DNA from: Lachnospiraceae bacterium
GTDB taxonomy: Bacteria; Bacillota_A; Clostridia; Lachnospirales; Lachnospiraceae
NCBI GenBank assembly: GCA_017626435.1
Contig: JAGAIR010000002.1
Coordinates: 372,001 to 436,000, forward strand
Length of the DNA: 64,000 bases
Direction of reading: 5' to 3'
Shown: one piece after another, positions 28,180 to 38,086 of the stretch
Layout of the letters: each line of letters starts with the position of its first letter
Numbering within the stretch: position 1 is the first letter of the stretch
Made by a program: the position numbers and the translations under genes
Notes under the pieces: generated by a model
Databases searched by the model: none
The model's input: only the letters and a program-made list of their open reading frames with translations
Told to the model about the DNA's origin: nothing

Positions 28180-28380
28180 TCATCTTTCATACTTTTTTCG
28201 GCAAGCTACACATTCTCTATCGATTTCATATATCGTATCCTCCTCTATGACCAGTTCGTCATCCATTCCCGCTCTCCTTTTCTGCCAGGAACCATAAGAA
28301 CTATCTGTCCTGCAGTTTCTTCCACTACCATTTTTTCTTTCTCCGTTTATCTGCTCATTACCATAATAAAAGTATCTCAT
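28180..28380 (-). CDS. Small conserved-looking protein of unknown function
   Basis: 66 residues, hydrophilic, with a C-terminal CxxC ('RECVACRKKYER'). The start is well supported by GGAGGCAAT directly before ATG. It is followed by no obvious terminator and is convergent with the Cys-rich protein gene. No family recognised; a metal-binding or regulatory role is possible but not supported. Confidence 0.6.
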   Translation of the reverse strand: MRYFYYGNEQINGERKNGSGRNCRTDSSYGSWQKRRAGMDDELVIEEDTIYEIDRECVACRKKYER

Positions 28381-28474
28381 ATTGCCTCCATTCTATCCCT
28401 GACAGGATAATCTTTATGTAATTTATAGAAATACTACACGAACAGTATAAAATCATAGCAACTATTTTATTGTA

Positions 28475-28511
28475 TGCAAAAAACGGAAATAGGTTTTCTA
28501 TTTCCGTTTTA
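28475..28511 (-). terminator. Intrinsic terminator of aroC
   Basis: AAAACGGAAATAG and CTATTTCCGTTTT form a perfect 13-bp stem with a GTTTT loop (as read on plus), followed on the minus strand by TTTTTTGC. Confidence 0.9.
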
Positions 28512-28533
28512 TAACATTCATTCCATTTTTCTT

Positions 28534-29637
28534 TTATTCGCCAAAAAATTGTTTCATCTTATCCAGACGTGAGGTCATGGATATCATTAACATATCCAGA
28601 AGACTCAATGCTGTCATAGCCTCTACCACTACCACTGCTCTCGGTACGATAATCGGATCATGGCGTCCTTTTACAGCGATTTCAATATTTTCTCCAGCCT
28701 TGTTCACTGTTCTCTGCACTCTGGCAATCGAAGGGGTAGGTTTGACCGCTGCTCTCAAAATAATATCACTGCCGTCACTGATACCGCCCAACACACCTCC
28801 TGCATGGTTCGTATCCTTGATAACTTTTCCCTTTGTATCCATCAGGAAACTGTCATTGTTCTGAGACCCAAAAGAATCTGCTGCTTTAAATCCAGCACCA
28901 ATCTCCACACCTTTTACAGCACCAATGGACATCACTGCCTTTGCCAGATTGGCATCCAGCTTGTCAAAGACAGGTTCCCCCACTCCAGCAGGCATTCCGT
29001 GAACAATACATTCTATCACACCGCCTACCGAATCTCTTTCTTTCATTTTCTGCTCCAGTAAACGCTCTGCCTGTTCTGATGCTTCCAAATCCGGCATATA
29101 AAGTGGACTTTTCATAATCTGGTCCAGAGACGCCCTCTTCTCATCGATCCAGATTCCTCCAATCGCCTTAGAATACGCCTTTACCTGTATTCCAAACTCT
29201 TTTAATACTTCCTTCGCAATCGCACCTGCCGCCACTCTGCCAATTGTTTCTCTTCCAGAAGAACGACCTCCGCCTCTATAATCCCGAAAACCATATTTCT
29301 CATCAAAGGTATAATCCGCATGACCAGGACGGTAATAACCGGCAATCTCTGAATAATCCCTGGAACGCTGTGTTTTATTGTAAACCACCATAGAAACCGG
29401 TGTGCCTGTTGTCTTTCCTTCAAATATTCCGGATTGAATCTCTACAGCATCTTCTTCCTTACGCGGTGTCGAATACCGGGTCTGTCCCGGCTTACGCCGG
29501 TTTAGATATTGTTGAATCTTCTCTTCATTCAATTCCAGACCTGCCGGACAACCGTCCACCACTACACCAACACCTGTCCCATGAGATTCTCCCCATGTTG
29601 TCACCTGAAATAATCTGCCATATGTTGAACCAGCCAT
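28534..29637 (-). CDS. aroC: Chorismate synthase
   Basis: Last step of the shikimate pathway, FMN-dependent elimination of phosphate from EPSP. 367 residues. Signatures are '[18 protein letters not shown]', '[20 protein letters not shown]' and '[17 protein letters not shown]'. GGAG precedes the ATG, and trpS lies 50 bases upstream on the same strand. Confidence 0.97.
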   Translation of the reverse strand: MAGSTYGRLFQVTTWGESHGTGVGVVVDGCPAGLELNEEKIQQYLNRRKPGQTRYSTPRKEEDAVEIQSGIFEGKTTGTPVSMVVYNKTQRSRDYSEIAGYYRPGHADYTFDEKYGFRDYRGGGRSSGRETIGRVAAGAIAKEVLKEFGIQVKAYSKAIGGIWIDEKRASLDQIMKSPLYMPDLEASEQAERLLEQKMKERDSVGGVIECIVHGMPAGVGEPVFDKLDANLAKAVMSIGAVKGVEIGAGFKAADSFGSQNNDSFLMDTKGKVIKDTNHAGGVLGGISDGSDIILRAAVKPTPSIARVQRTVNKAGENIEIAVKGRHDPIIVPRAVVVVEAMTALSLLDMLMISMTSRLDKMKQFFGE

Positions 29638-29689
29638 AGTATCTCCACTCTCTCATTCCTGCTGCTCTTCAGCAAAATTTTCCTGCCCA

Positions 29690-30694
29690 TCAACGTGGAA
29701 CATCGGTAAAACCAACCTTCTTCCGCGCCTTACGAAGCGTCTTATTGGCAAAATATCTTGCCTTCTCATCATTTTCCTTAATAATCCCATCAATATATCC
29801 TTTGTCCCTGGAAAGACGGGTAAACTCCTCCTGCATCGGCTTTAAGATGGTAATAACAGATTCTGCCACTGCCTCCTTAAATTCGCCATATCCCTTACCA
29901 GCAAACTCCTTTTCCGCCTCTGCAACTGTCTTCCCAGTACAAGCTGTATAAATATCCAGCAGATTGCTGACACCCGGTTTTTCCTTTGCATAACGCACTT
30001 CACTTTCAGAATCTGTCACAGCACGCTTACATTTCCGTAATATAGTGTCCGGATCATCCATCAGATAAATGCTTCCATTTACATTTTCATCCGACTTAGA
30101 CATTTTCTTTGCCGGATCCTGCAGACTCATGATCTTAGCACCCGCTTTTCCAATATATGCTTCTGGGATGGTAAAAACATCACCATAAACTCCATTAAAT
30201 CGGTTTGCAATATCTCTGGTAATCTCCAGATGCTGCATCTGATCTTTCCCGACTGGCACATAATCTGCCTGATAAAGCAGAATATCTGCTGCCATAAGTA
30301 CAGGATAAGTATACAGACCTGCATTGATATTATCTGCATGTTTTGCAGCCTTATCCTTAAACTGTGTCATACGGTTTAATTCACCCATATAGGTAAAACA
30401 GCTTAATATCCAGCCAAGCTCTGCATGTGCCGATACATGAGACTGAAAATAAATACAGTTTTTTACCGGATCCAGACCTGCTGCAATATATAATGTCAGA
30501 AGATTTCTGGCACGTTTCCGGAATTCTGCCGGATTCTGGCGGATCGTAATGGAATGAAGATCCATAACTCCCCAGAAACATTCATACTCATCACTTAATG
30601 TAAGCCAGTTTTTCAACGCTCCCAGATAATTTCCCAAAGTTAAATTCCCTGTTGCCTGCATCCCACTGTACAGGACTTTTTTATCGTTCAACAT
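29690..30694 (-). CDS. trpS: Tryptophanyl-tRNA synthetase
   Basis: Class I synthetase, 334 residues. The HIGH-equivalent lies in 'ATGNLTLGNYLGAL' and the KMSKS loop in 'PAKKMSKSDENVNG'. AAGGAGG precedes the ATG. Only 37 bases separate it from the chemotaxis receptor gene upstream, so there is no room for a T-box leader. Confidence 0.97.
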   Translation of the reverse strand: MLNDKKVLYSGMQATGNLTLGNYLGALKNWLTLSDEYECFWGVMDLHSITIRQNPAEFRKRARNLLTLYIAAGLDPVKNCIYFQSHVSAHAELGWILSCFTYMGELNRMTQFKDKAAKHADNINAGLYTYPVLMAADILLYQADYVPVGKDQMQHLEITRDIANRFNGVYGDVFTIPEAYIGKAGAKIMSLQDPAKKMSKSDENVNGSIYLMDDPDTILRKCKRAVTDSESEVRYAKEKPGVSNLLDIYTACTGKTVAEAEKEFAGKGYGEFKEAVAESVITILKPMQEEFTRLSRDKGYIDGIIKENDEKARYFANKTLRKARKKVGFTDVPR

Positions 30695-30731
30695 TACGCT
30701 GCCTCCTTAATCCCGATTAGTCAATTATATA

Positions 30732-32465
30732 TTATAACTTAAATTTCTTAACACTCTCCTCCAGACCAAATGCAATTTCCTTCAAACGGGTTGCATTTTC
30801 TGAGATATCTGCCACAATATTACTTACCTCCGCAACAGAAGCTGATGTCTCCTGGCTGCTTGCTGCATTTTCCTCTGCAATGGCAGACAAATTCTGTACC
30901 ACATCAACGACTTTTCCTCTGGAACTGTCCAGATTTTCTGTTTTCCCTGTAATGTTTACAACTCTTTCTCTTGCATTTTCCACACCGGATTTCACCTGAC
31001 GGAACATCTCATCTGTCTTCTGCATCTTATCACTCTGCTCATCCATAACATCACGAACCTGCTGCATCGTATCCACTGCTTTGGTAGAATCCTGGATCAG
31101 TGCTGAAGTAATCTCATCAATCTGTCTTGCCGACTCATTAGACTGCTCTGCCAGCTTCTGAATCTGTGAAGCCACAACTGCAAAGCCACGTCCCTGTTCT
31201 CCTGCTCTTGCTGCCTCAATTGATGCATTCAGAGACAACAAATTAGTCTCCTCTGCAATGGATGCAATCAAATCGGTCGCATTCTTGATCTTCTGGGCTG
31301 AAGCATTCGTAATATTGGTCTGTTCATATATTTCCTCAATGGATGTCTTTGTTCTCTCATTGACCTGCATCAGTTCATCAAGAATCTCCATCGCATGGTT
31401 ACTGGATTTTTTCATTTCTTCGGAATTGTTCTCCAGAGCCTCTGCCTCTTCATTCGTCTCCTGAATCATATTCCCCATAACGATAACATTCTCTGTTGCA
31501 TTCTGCGTCTCTTCTGCCTGACTGGTAGCACCGGATGCAATATCACCTACTGCATTCTCCACTTGCGCTACAGTCTTTGCCGTTTCTGCTGCATCCCTGT
31601 CCAGACGTTCAGAAGCCCCAAACAGTTCATTGCTCCTTCCCTGGATTTCTTCTATCATTTCTATCATTTCCTGGCGAAGTCTGGCAACAGAACGACTCAT
31701 CAGACCAGTTTCATCCCTGCGTTTCAACAGCTTCTCTGCACCTTCATTCTCAGAAAAATCCATATGAGCCATTTTCCCAACGATCTTTGATACCTTTACG
31801 ATCGGTCGGATACAGAGTTCTGTCAGAAAAAGTCCGATTATAGTAATCACTATGATAACACCTAAAAATGCATAAATACTAATTCTGGTGACCTTATTCA
31901 AAGGTGCCAGAATCTCATCCTCATCTGCACAAACGATCAAAACAGATGAATTGCCTTCATCCACATAGTACGCAGCATACTTCATAACCCCCTTGTAATC
32001 ATATTCTACCACCTTCGGTTCCGGATGCTTTCCTTCTTCAATCTCTGCTATCACATTTTTCACCACATCATTCTCTACCGGCTTTCCGATTTTCTCTGCT
32101 GTAGGATGAAACAACATGGTTCCATTTGCCGCAACTACATACGCATAGCTGGATTCCACGCCTTCCACTCCTACTTCACCAAATGAGGATTTTAAAGCCT
32201 CTGGATTATTAAGACGCATTGCCTTCCTCATCGTTTCCAACATGGTTCCGTTGCTGACTGCCACATCATAGATATAGTTTTTCGTCTGATTTTGAAGCAT
32301 CCCTTGTACGGAAGGAATCACAATCGCTAAAATCGTAACTGCTGCTAAAACTACAGAAAATACGATCATCATCGCAATTTTTGTTTTCAGTGAAGCAAAT
32401 ACAGAAACCCCATCTAATCTTTTCTTTTCTGTATTTTTCTCTTTGTTTTTACTATTTTTTCTCAT
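30732..32465 (-). CDS. Methyl-accepting chemotaxis protein
   Basis: 577 residues: membrane helix near 28-50, extracellular Cache-like sensor (about 55-180), second helix (about 190-215), HAMP, then the long cytoplasmic signalling coiled coil. The hairpin tip '[33 protein letters not shown]' is fully conserved and binds CheA/CheW. Ligand unknown. GAGG precedes the ATG. Its own promoter lies in the gap after potD. Confidence 0.93.
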   Translation of the reverse strand: MRKNSKNKEKNTEKKRLDGVSVFASLKTKIAMMIVFSVVLAAVTILAIVIPSVQGMLQNQTKNYIYDVAVSNGTMLETMRKAMRLNNPEALKSSFGEVGVEGVESSYAYVVAANGTMLFHPTAEKIGKPVENDVVKNVIAEIEEGKHPEPKVVEYDYKGVMKYAAYYVDEGNSSVLIVCADEDEILAPLNKVTRISIYAFLGVIIVITIIGLFLTELCIRPIVKVSKIVGKMAHMDFSENEGAEKLLKRRDETGLMSRSVARLRQEMIEMIEEIQGRSNELFGASERLDRDAAETAKTVAQVENAVGDIASGATSQAEETQNATENVIVMGNMIQETNEEAEALENNSEEMKKSSNHAMEILDELMQVNERTKTSIEEIYEQTNITNASAQKIKNATDLIASIAEETNLLSLNASIEAARAGEQGRGFAVVASQIQKLAEQSNESARQIDEITSALIQDSTKAVDTMQQVRDVMDEQSDKMQKTDEMFRQVKSGVENARERVVNITGKTENLDSSRGKVVDVVQNLSAIAEENAASSQETSASVAEVSNIVADISENATRLKEIAFGLEESVKKFKL

Positions 32466-32514
32466 ACGACTACCTCTTTTCTATCTAGTAAAGCCCCCAA
32501 CAATATTTACTATA

Positions 32515-32543
32515 ATTTTACATGGTATCGTCTTTCTTTTCAA
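32515..32543 (-). promoter_or_regulatory. Promoter of the chemotaxis receptor gene
   Basis: TTGAAA and TAAAAT on the minus strand with a 17-base spacer, about 50 bases upstream of the ATG. A sigma-A-like reading; a sigma-D type site was not seen. Confidence 0.5.
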
Positions 32544-32557
32544 CCCCCTCTTGCTGT

Positions 32558-33646
32558 TTAATATGCCTTTATCTCTTTCCACATATAATTATATAATTCT
32601 TCTGTTTCCTGTCCCAGATATTGAAATATCTCACAGCGTTCAATCACATCTTCTGATGGAAATATTGCAGAATCCTCCTCCTTCTCCTCGTCGTCTATCC
32701 GGCTTAACACCTCTTCGTTTGGTGTGGAATAATAAACATATTCAAAATTCTGCATAGCAACATCTTCCCGGCAGAGGAAATCCAGAAACTGTACTGCTCC
32801 ATCATAATTTTTTCCGCCTTTCGGAATCACCCAGCTGTCCATCCAGATATCAGAGCCTTCCTTTGGTACAACAAAATCCAATTCATCGTTGTACTCTGTT
32901 GCAAGACTGGCTTCCCCGGAATAAATCACAGCCATGGCTGCCTGCTCATTTGCCATGTCATCCCTCACCTCATCTACCAGATAAGACTGTACCAGCTCTT
33001 TCTGATCCAGAAGAAGCTGCTGTGCCTGGCGAAGCTGTCCTTCCTCTTTCGTATTAATGGAATATCCACATCGCACCAGCGCAGGGATAAAACTGTCTCT
33101 GACACTATCCTGCATAATGATATTATCCCTGTAATTTTCATCCCACAGAGCATCCCAGCTATCCGGTACATAATCCATCATGCGGGTGTTATACAAAATC
33201 CCTACCGTTCCCCAGTAGTAAGGAATACTGTATTCATTTTCCGGGTCAAAATTTCTCGACAGCTTCCAGTAGGTATCTCCAATATTTTTCACATACTTCA
33301 TATCAGAAAAATTGATCTTTTCTACCTCATCTGCCTGTATCATTTTATCCAGCATATAATCCGAACAGCAAATCAAATCGTAATTGACCGTTCCGTTTTT
33401 ATACTTGGTATACATTGCTTCCGGCGTCAAAAACTCTTCATAGAACACCTTAATGCCTGTCTCCTGTTCAAACTGGTCCAACAGCTCTGTATCAATATAG
33501 TCACCATAGTTAAAAACCACAATCTGATTGGTATTGTCTCTTTTCGTCTGCCCACAGGCAGTTAACAAACTGCTCCCTGACAAAATCACTGCCATTCCGG
33601 CAGCGATCATTCTATTTTTTCTGTTTCTACCCAAACTAATCACCAT
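32558..33646 (-). CDS. potD: Spermidine/putrescine ABC transporter substrate-binding lipoprotein
   Basis: 362 residues with a lipoprotein signal ending 'LLTACGQ' (Cys near residue 31). The mature part has the PotD-family opening 'IVVFNYGDYIDTELLDQFEQETGIKV' and later 'YYWGTVGILYNT' and 'IPKGGKNYDGAVQFLDFL'. It would capture polyamines outside the membrane for PotABC. Start is the ATG of MVIS or a TTG four codons later; the leader is shared with yigZ and purF. Last gene of the operon. Confidence 0.93.
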   Translation of the reverse strand: MVISLGRNRKNRMIAAGMAVILSGSSLLTACGQTKRDNTNQIVVFNYGDYIDTELLDQFEQETGIKVFYEEFLTPEAMYTKYKNGTVNYDLICCSDYMLDKMIQADEVEKINFSDMKYVKNIGDTYWKLSRNFDPENEYSIPYYWGTVGILYNTRMMDYVPDSWDALWDENYRDNIIMQDSVRDSFIPALVRCGYSINTKEEGQLRQAQQLLLDQKELVQSYLVDEVRDDMANEQAAMAVIYSGEASLATEYNDELDFVVPKEGSDIWMDSWVIPKGGKNYDGAVQFLDFLCREDVAMQNFEYVYYSTPNEEVLSRIDDEEKEEDSAIFPSEDVIERCEIFQYLGQETEELYNYMWKEIKAY

Positions 33647-33675
33647 GCCTTTCTCTCAGCCTGCAATTGAGGGCT

Positions 33676-34482
33676 TTAAATGCTTTTTGCCTCTTTTCTT
33701 TTTAACTGGGCAACGCTCCGCCGGTTGATGACAAATAAAACAATCAATACAACAAAGAAAACCAGCGTGGACAACGCATAAATTTCTGTCTGGATCCCCT
33801 TCCGGTACTCCGCATTGATCATAGTGGACATCGTATGGATTCCCGGCGCTTTGGTAAAATACGTAACCGAAAAATCATCCAGTGACATAGTAAATGCCAG
33901 CAGAAATCCCGCCAGAATACCAGGCATGATTTCTGGTATGACTACTTTCCAGAGTGCATATACCGGAGAAGCACCCAAATCCAACGCTGCCTCATAGGTA
34001 CTCAGATTCATCTGCATCACTTTGGGCTGTACACTGAGAATCACATAGGGAATGATCAGCGTAACATGAGCAATGAGCATCGTCCAGAAGTTTAACTGCG
34101 TGTATCGTGAAAACAGAAGCATTAATGCAATACCCGTTACAATATCTGCATTTAAGAGCGGGATATTAGTAACTCCCATAATTGCAGCCCTGGATTTTTT
34201 TCGCATCCCTATCATCCCAATACATGCCAGAGTTCCCAGAATAGTAGCAATCAGTCCGGAACCTGCCGCCAAAACAAGCGTTGTACCCATCGCCTGCATA
34301 ATCGTCTCATTCTGAAACAACTGTGTGTATCCTTTCAGAGAAAAGCCTCCCCACATTGCCTTATTTCTGGGCGATGCATTTACAGAAGAAATGACCAGTA
34401 TCAGGATAGGAAGATATAACATGATCAATATAATGACCAGATATGCTTTTGACAGCAATCTTTTCCATCTGCTCTTTACCAT
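33676..34482 (-). CDS. potC: Polyamine ABC transporter permease
   Basis: 268 residues with six membrane helices and the permease EAA loop 'YEAALDLGASPVYALWKVVIPEIMPG'. It forms the channel with PotB. The ATG overlaps the potB stop (ATATGGTAA), and GGAGG lies upstream inside potB. Confidence 0.94.
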   Translation of the reverse strand: MVKSRWKRLLSKAYLVIILIMLYLPILILVISSVNASPRNKAMWGGFSLKGYTQLFQNETIMQAMGTTLVLAAGSGLIATILGTLACIGMIGMRKKSRAAIMGVTNIPLLNADIVTGIALMLLFSRYTQLNFWTMLIAHVTLIIPYVILSVQPKVMQMNLSTYEAALDLGASPVYALWKVVIPEIMPGILAGFLLAFTMSLDDFSVTYFTKAPGIHTMSTMINAEYRKGIQTEIYALSTLVFFVVLIVLFVINRRSVAQLKRKEAKSI

Positions 34483-35303
34483 ATGCCATTTCCCTCCTCT
34501 CCCTTATCAAAGAAACGGTATATGACCATACTGACCACAATAAGTCCCATCAGACTCAGGGACAGACCAGAACCCAGGTGAACATCCGCATAGCCCGAAT
34601 TAAACGCCTGCTCTATTACATTACCGATCAGGTAAATCTTACCGCCCCCCAGCATGGAAGCAATCACAAATTCACTCATGGAAGGCACCAGCACCATAGT
34701 AATCCCGCTGATGATACCAGGAAGACTTAACGGAAATATTATCCTCCATAAAATGGTAAAATTTCCGGCACCCAGATCCTGGGCTGCATGAATTACATCT
34801 TCATCGATCTTCACTAATGCATTATAGATTGGAAGCACCATAAAAGGAAAATAATCATATGCCGTTCCCAATATTACAGCAGTTGTTGTGTTCATCAAAT
34901 GGACTCCTTCCAGCCCCCAAAAATTTAATGCAAGATTTAAAAAGCCGTTATTTAACAGTATCAGACGCCATGCCAGGGTGCGGAGCATAAAATTCATCCA
35001 CATCGGCAGGATAAAGATCATTACAATGAAACTATTTTTATTACTGGAATGCTGACGCAGTATCAGAGCCAGAGGAAAAGCCAGAATCAGACAAACTCCT
35101 GTTACCAGAATGGACATCTTCAAACTCAGCCAAAATGGCTTTGCGTTGACCGGGTCCATTATTGCTGCAACATTATCTATGGTAAACTGACCGTCACTAC
35201 CGGTAAAAGCATTATAAATAATCAACAACAATGGAATTATAGTGAATACAAGCATCCAGATAATATATGGTCCTGCCAGTATCCTTGCTCCTAATTTTCT
35301 CAT
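34476..35303 (-). CDS. potB: Polyamine ABC transporter permease
   Basis: 275 residues, six helices, EAA loop 'DVIHAAQDLGAGNFTILWRIIFPLSLPG'. Pairs with PotC. GGAGG with a 12-base spacing precedes the ATG; potA ends 40 bases upstream. Confidence 0.94.
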   Translation of the reverse strand: MRKLGARILAGPYIIWMLVFTIIPLLLIIYNAFTGSDGQFTIDNVAAIMDPVNAKPFWLSLKMSILVTGVCLILAFPLALILRQHSSNKNSFIVMIFILPMWMNFMLRTLAWRLILLNNGFLNLALNFWGLEGVHLMNTTTAVILGTAYDYFPFMVLPIYNALVKIDEDVIHAAQDLGAGNFTILWRIIFPLSLPGIISGITMVLVPSMSEFVIASMLGGGKIYLIGNVIEQAFNSGYADVHLGSGLSLSLMGLIVVSMVIYRFFDKGEEGNGIW

Positions 35304-35342
35304 TTGACAACACTGCCTCCATTCCGTCTATCGAATTTCTGT

Positions 35343-36416
35343 TCACTGGATTATGCTGCTGGCAGTCTCATCCTCTGACTCCGGCTTATGCATAATCTGT
35401 ATGTTATATGGATCTACCCAGAGTCCTACCTGGGTTCCCGGCTCTTTTAAGACCGTACTGTGTACCAGCCACTGAAATCCAGCAGCCATCACTTCCATTT
35501 CATAATGGACTCCTTTAAAAATAGCTGAGGTCACAATACCCTGTATGATTCCTTCCGATGGCGGAGTCAATACAATGTCCTCCGGACGAATTACTACATC
35601 CACCGGCTTATTTCTTCCAAAACCCACATCAACACAGACAAATTTTGTGCCCTGAATTTCCACCAGCTTATCCTCAATCATGGTAGAAGCAATGATGTTG
35701 CTCTCTCCAATAAAATCTGCTACAAATGCATTCTGAGGCTCATTATAGATATCCTCCGGTGTACCGATCTGCTGGATATATCCCTGGTTCATGACTACAA
35801 TAGTATCTGACATTGTCAGTGCCTCTTCCTGGTCATGAGTGACATAAATAAAAGTAATACCCAGTTCATTTTTCAAACGGATCAGCTCATACTGCATGTC
35901 CTGGCGCAGTTTCAGATCAAGAGCTCCCAACGGCTCATCCAGAAGCAGCACCTTCGGTTCGTTTACAATAGCACGGGCAATTGCAATCCTCTGCTGCTGG
36001 CCTCCGCTGAGGGAATCCGGCATACGCTTTTCAAATCCATCCAGATTTACCAGCTTTAACGCATATTTAATCTTATCCTGGATATAAGCTTTGGATTTGT
36101 TTTTAATCTTCAATCCAAATGCAATATTCTCAGCAACATTCATATGAGTGAAAAGGGCGTACTTCTGAAACACTGTGTTGAGCGGTCGTTCATTGGGCGG
36201 CATCCTGGTAATATCTTTCCCATTAAAAAGCACCTGTCCCCGGTCTGGTGTTTCAAATCCTCCAATAATACGTAACGTGGTAGTTTTTCCGCAGCCACTG
36301 GGACCTAAAAGTGTCAGAAAACGATTTTCGTTCATATATAAATTCATATCATCTATAACAAGCTTATCCTCATAGGATTTTGAAATATTCACCAAATCAA
36401 TTAATTTTTTCGCCAT
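35343..36416 (-). CDS. potA: Polyamine ABC transporter ATPase
   Basis: 357 residues. Walker A '[12 protein letters not shown]', signature '[17 protein letters not shown]', Walker B '[12 protein letters not shown]' and switch '[10 protein letters not shown]' are intact, followed by the C-terminal TOBE regulatory domain ('[11 protein letters not shown]'). Second gene of the operon, after the HTH-cupin regulator. Confidence 0.95.
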   Translation of the reverse strand: MAKKLIDLVNISKSYEDKLVIDDMNLYMNENRFLTLLGPSGCGKTTTLRIIGGFETPDRGQVLFNGKDITRMPPNERPLNTVFQKYALFTHMNVAENIAFGLKIKNKSKAYIQDKIKYALKLVNLDGFEKRMPDSLSGGQQQRIAIARAIVNEPKVLLLDEPLGALDLKLRQDMQYELIRLKNELGITFIYVTHDQEEALTMSDTIVVMNQGYIQQIGTPEDIYNEPQNAFVADFIGESNIIASTMIEDKLVEIQGTKFVCVDVGFGRNKPVDVVIRPEDIVLTPPSEGIIQGIVTSAIFKGVHYEMEVMAAGFQWLVHSTVLKEPGTQVGLWVDPYNIQIMHKPESEDETASSIIQ

Positions 36417-36435
36417 GACAGTATTCCTTTCTACA

Positions 36436-36975
36436 TTAAAATGACGGCGGTGTACTGACCCAGATGATCTGTGCCCTGTTTTTTCCTACCGCAGTAATAA
36501 AATGTTTTTTATCCGGCTTAAAATAGAAAGATTCCCCTTTCTTTGCCAGATAACAACTGCTGCCGATCTGAATCTTAATCTTTCCTGCCAGGACATATCC
36601 AAATTCCTCTCCCTCATGCGGGTTGTCCGGATATGTGGCTCCCCCGGGTTCTAAGGTAAGACGGATTGGTTCCATACAGTTTTTCTGTGCGTTGGGAATG
36701 ATCCATTCTATTTTATTTTTCAATTCCTCATCAATTTTTTCAAAATACTCCTCATCTTGAAAAACAACCTGTTCCTTTGTTGTTCCTGCAAAAAACTCCT
36801 CCAGATTGGTTCCCAAACACTGCAATATATCCACCAATGTAGCAATAGAGGGTGAAGTCGTATCATGCTCTATCTGTGAAATAAATCCCTTGGATAACTC
36901 AGCCCTGTCTGCAAGCTCTTCCTGGGTCAGTCCGTACTGGCAACGTAAATCCTTAATTTTCTTCCCGATTTCCAT
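36436..36975 (-). CDS. HTH-cupin transcriptional regulator of the pot operon (PuuR-like)
   Basis: About 179 residues: XRE-type HTH (about 4-58, '[21 protein letters not shown]') and a C-terminal cupin domain ('[17 protein letters not shown]') that probably senses a polyamine. It leads the potABCD operon. The start MEIGKK follows AAAGG; the promoter and three operator half-sites lie just upstream, so autoregulation is likely. Upstream in-frame ATGs fall inside the operator. Confidence 0.9.
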   Translation of the reverse strand: MEIGKKIKDLRCQYGLTQEELADRAELSKGFISQIEHDTTSPSIATLVDILQCLGTNLEEFFAGTTKEQVVFQDEEYFEKIDEELKNKIEWIIPNAQKNCMEPIRLTLEPGGATYPDNPHEGEEFGYVLAGKIKIQIGSSCYLAKKGESFYFKPDKKHFITAVGKNRAQIIWVSTPPSF

Positions 36976-36994
36976 ATTATTGATACCTTTCATT

Positions 36995-37022
36995 CTAAAC
37001 CATAAGTTTAGCAAAACTAAAC
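36995..37022 (-). promoter_or_regulatory. Operator array of the pot operon
   Basis: Three half-sites CTAAAC, GTTTAG, CTAAAC start exactly 11 bases apart (36995, 37006, 37017), forming two overlapping inverted repeats with 5-base spacers. They lie between the -10 box and the ribosome site of the regulator gene. Confidence 0.75.
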
Positions 37023-37028
37023 ATTTTA

Positions 37029-37056
37029 ATTATACATACTATACTTACAATGTCAA
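37029..37056 (-). promoter_or_regulatory. Promoter of the HTH-cupin/potABCD operon
   Basis: Perfect consensus TTGACA and TATAAT on the minus strand with a 16-base spacer; the expected start site falls in or next to the operator array. Confidence 0.85.
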
Positions 37057-37128
37057 TCATATTCTTTTCTTTTTCTGCATAAATATTTACAAAATCCGCA
37101 AAAAAGTAAGATGGAGGTAATTTAATTT

Positions 37129-37710
37129 ATGCCGACAAATGAAAGAGAACGCCGTATGGCGATATTGCGCGCCGCTCTGCCCTATACTGCAGGCAGTCAG
37201 AGACACGCCTTGGAACTGTTACTTCAGGCTGACACCCTGATCAACACAGCATGGCATGGTCCGGACAACGATCTTGAGGCATGTGATATGGAAGCCAGAC
37301 CAGAAGAAATGTTGTTGCACATCCAGGAATATTGTACTCCCCGGGAATCTGACTTAGTTCAGATGATATTAAACTTCATCAAGGCAAATCATTTATTCCA
37401 GAGTTACCGGGAGTTTACTGCAAGCCATTCTTCCGGCAATGGACAGAGTGATTTAAACGCTGCAGGTTTTTCCGGAAACTCTTCTAATCCTTTCAACATG
37501 CTCCTGCAATTGTTTGGTGGTTTTGGAAGCATGGGAACCTCCGGCAATCTGATGGAATTTCTCATCACCCAGCTGCCAGCAGAACAAAGACAGCTTTTTG
37601 AGCAGTTAAGAGGCTTTTCCGCTTCCGACCTCTCTGCCGAAGCTTTCTCTGCCGACCGTCAGGAGGATACCCCCGTTCCTGAAAATCTTTCACCGGAAAG
37701 CACCATTTAA
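37129..37710 (+). CDS. Hypothetical protein, possibly conserved in Lachnospiraceae
   Basis: 193 residues, soluble, no signal. The N-terminal 100 residues are helical and Leu-rich, followed by a Ser/Gly/Asn-rich linker ('SSGNGQSDLNAAGFSGNSSNPF'-like region) and a short helix 'ITQLPAEQRQLFEQLRGFS'. GGAGG precedes the ATG. It is divergent from the pot regulator and precedes a small gene whose C-terminus carries a similar 'LTPAQRQQYEYL' motif. No function can be assigned. Confidence 0.65.
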   Translation: MPTNERERRMAILRAALPYTAGSQRHALELLLQADTLINTAWHGPDNDLEACDMEARPEEMLLHIQEYCTPRESDLVQMILNFIKANHLFQSYREFTASHSSGNGQSDLNAAGFSGNSSNPFNMLLQLFGGFGSMGTSGNLMEFLITQLPAEQRQLFEQLRGFSASDLSAEAFSADRQEDTPVPENLSPESTI

Positions 37711-37825
37711 ACATTGAAACATATTATATTACAGAAAACAATTTATATCAGCTACACAAAAGGACAGTGCGAAAAAACAATATTATTTTCACACAACAGA
37801 TTTGTATGCAGAATGGAGGAATATT

Positions 37826-38086
37826 GTGAACAATTGGAAACAAGACGATGCCTTTTTGAATATGGATCCCCAAAAAAGATCTATGATTGAATTACTGTCA
37901 GCCACTCTGGAAGGAAAAAAATTAACAGAAGCCCTTCCTGTTCTGACAGAATGGAAGAAACAGATGCAGAGAGAAAACATTGTATTTACCCAGGAAGAAA
38001 ACCAACTTCTGACACAGATTTTTTCCAGCCAGCTTACCCCGGCACAACGTCAGCAATATGAATATCTAAAACATTTTATCAAATAG
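37826..38086 (+). CDS. Small hypothetical protein paired with the upstream gene
   Basis: 86 residues, all-helical in appearance. The start is GTG, 6 bases after GAATGGAGG; the in-frame ATG eight codons earlier lies before the ribosome site. The C-terminus 'SSQLTPAQRQQYEYLKHF' echoes the 'LPAEQRQLFEQLRGF' of the preceding protein, suggesting a related helical motif. Its end overlaps the convergent HAD gene by 8 bases. Confidence 0.6.
   Translation: MNNWKQDDAFLNMDPQKRSMIELLSATLEGKKLTEALPVLTEWKKQMQRENIVFTQEENQLLTQIFSSQLTPAQRQQYEYLKHFIK

Noticed and set aside
30695..30731. T-box upstream of trpS
   Set aside because: Only 37 bases separate it from the preceding gene and no T-box sequence is present.
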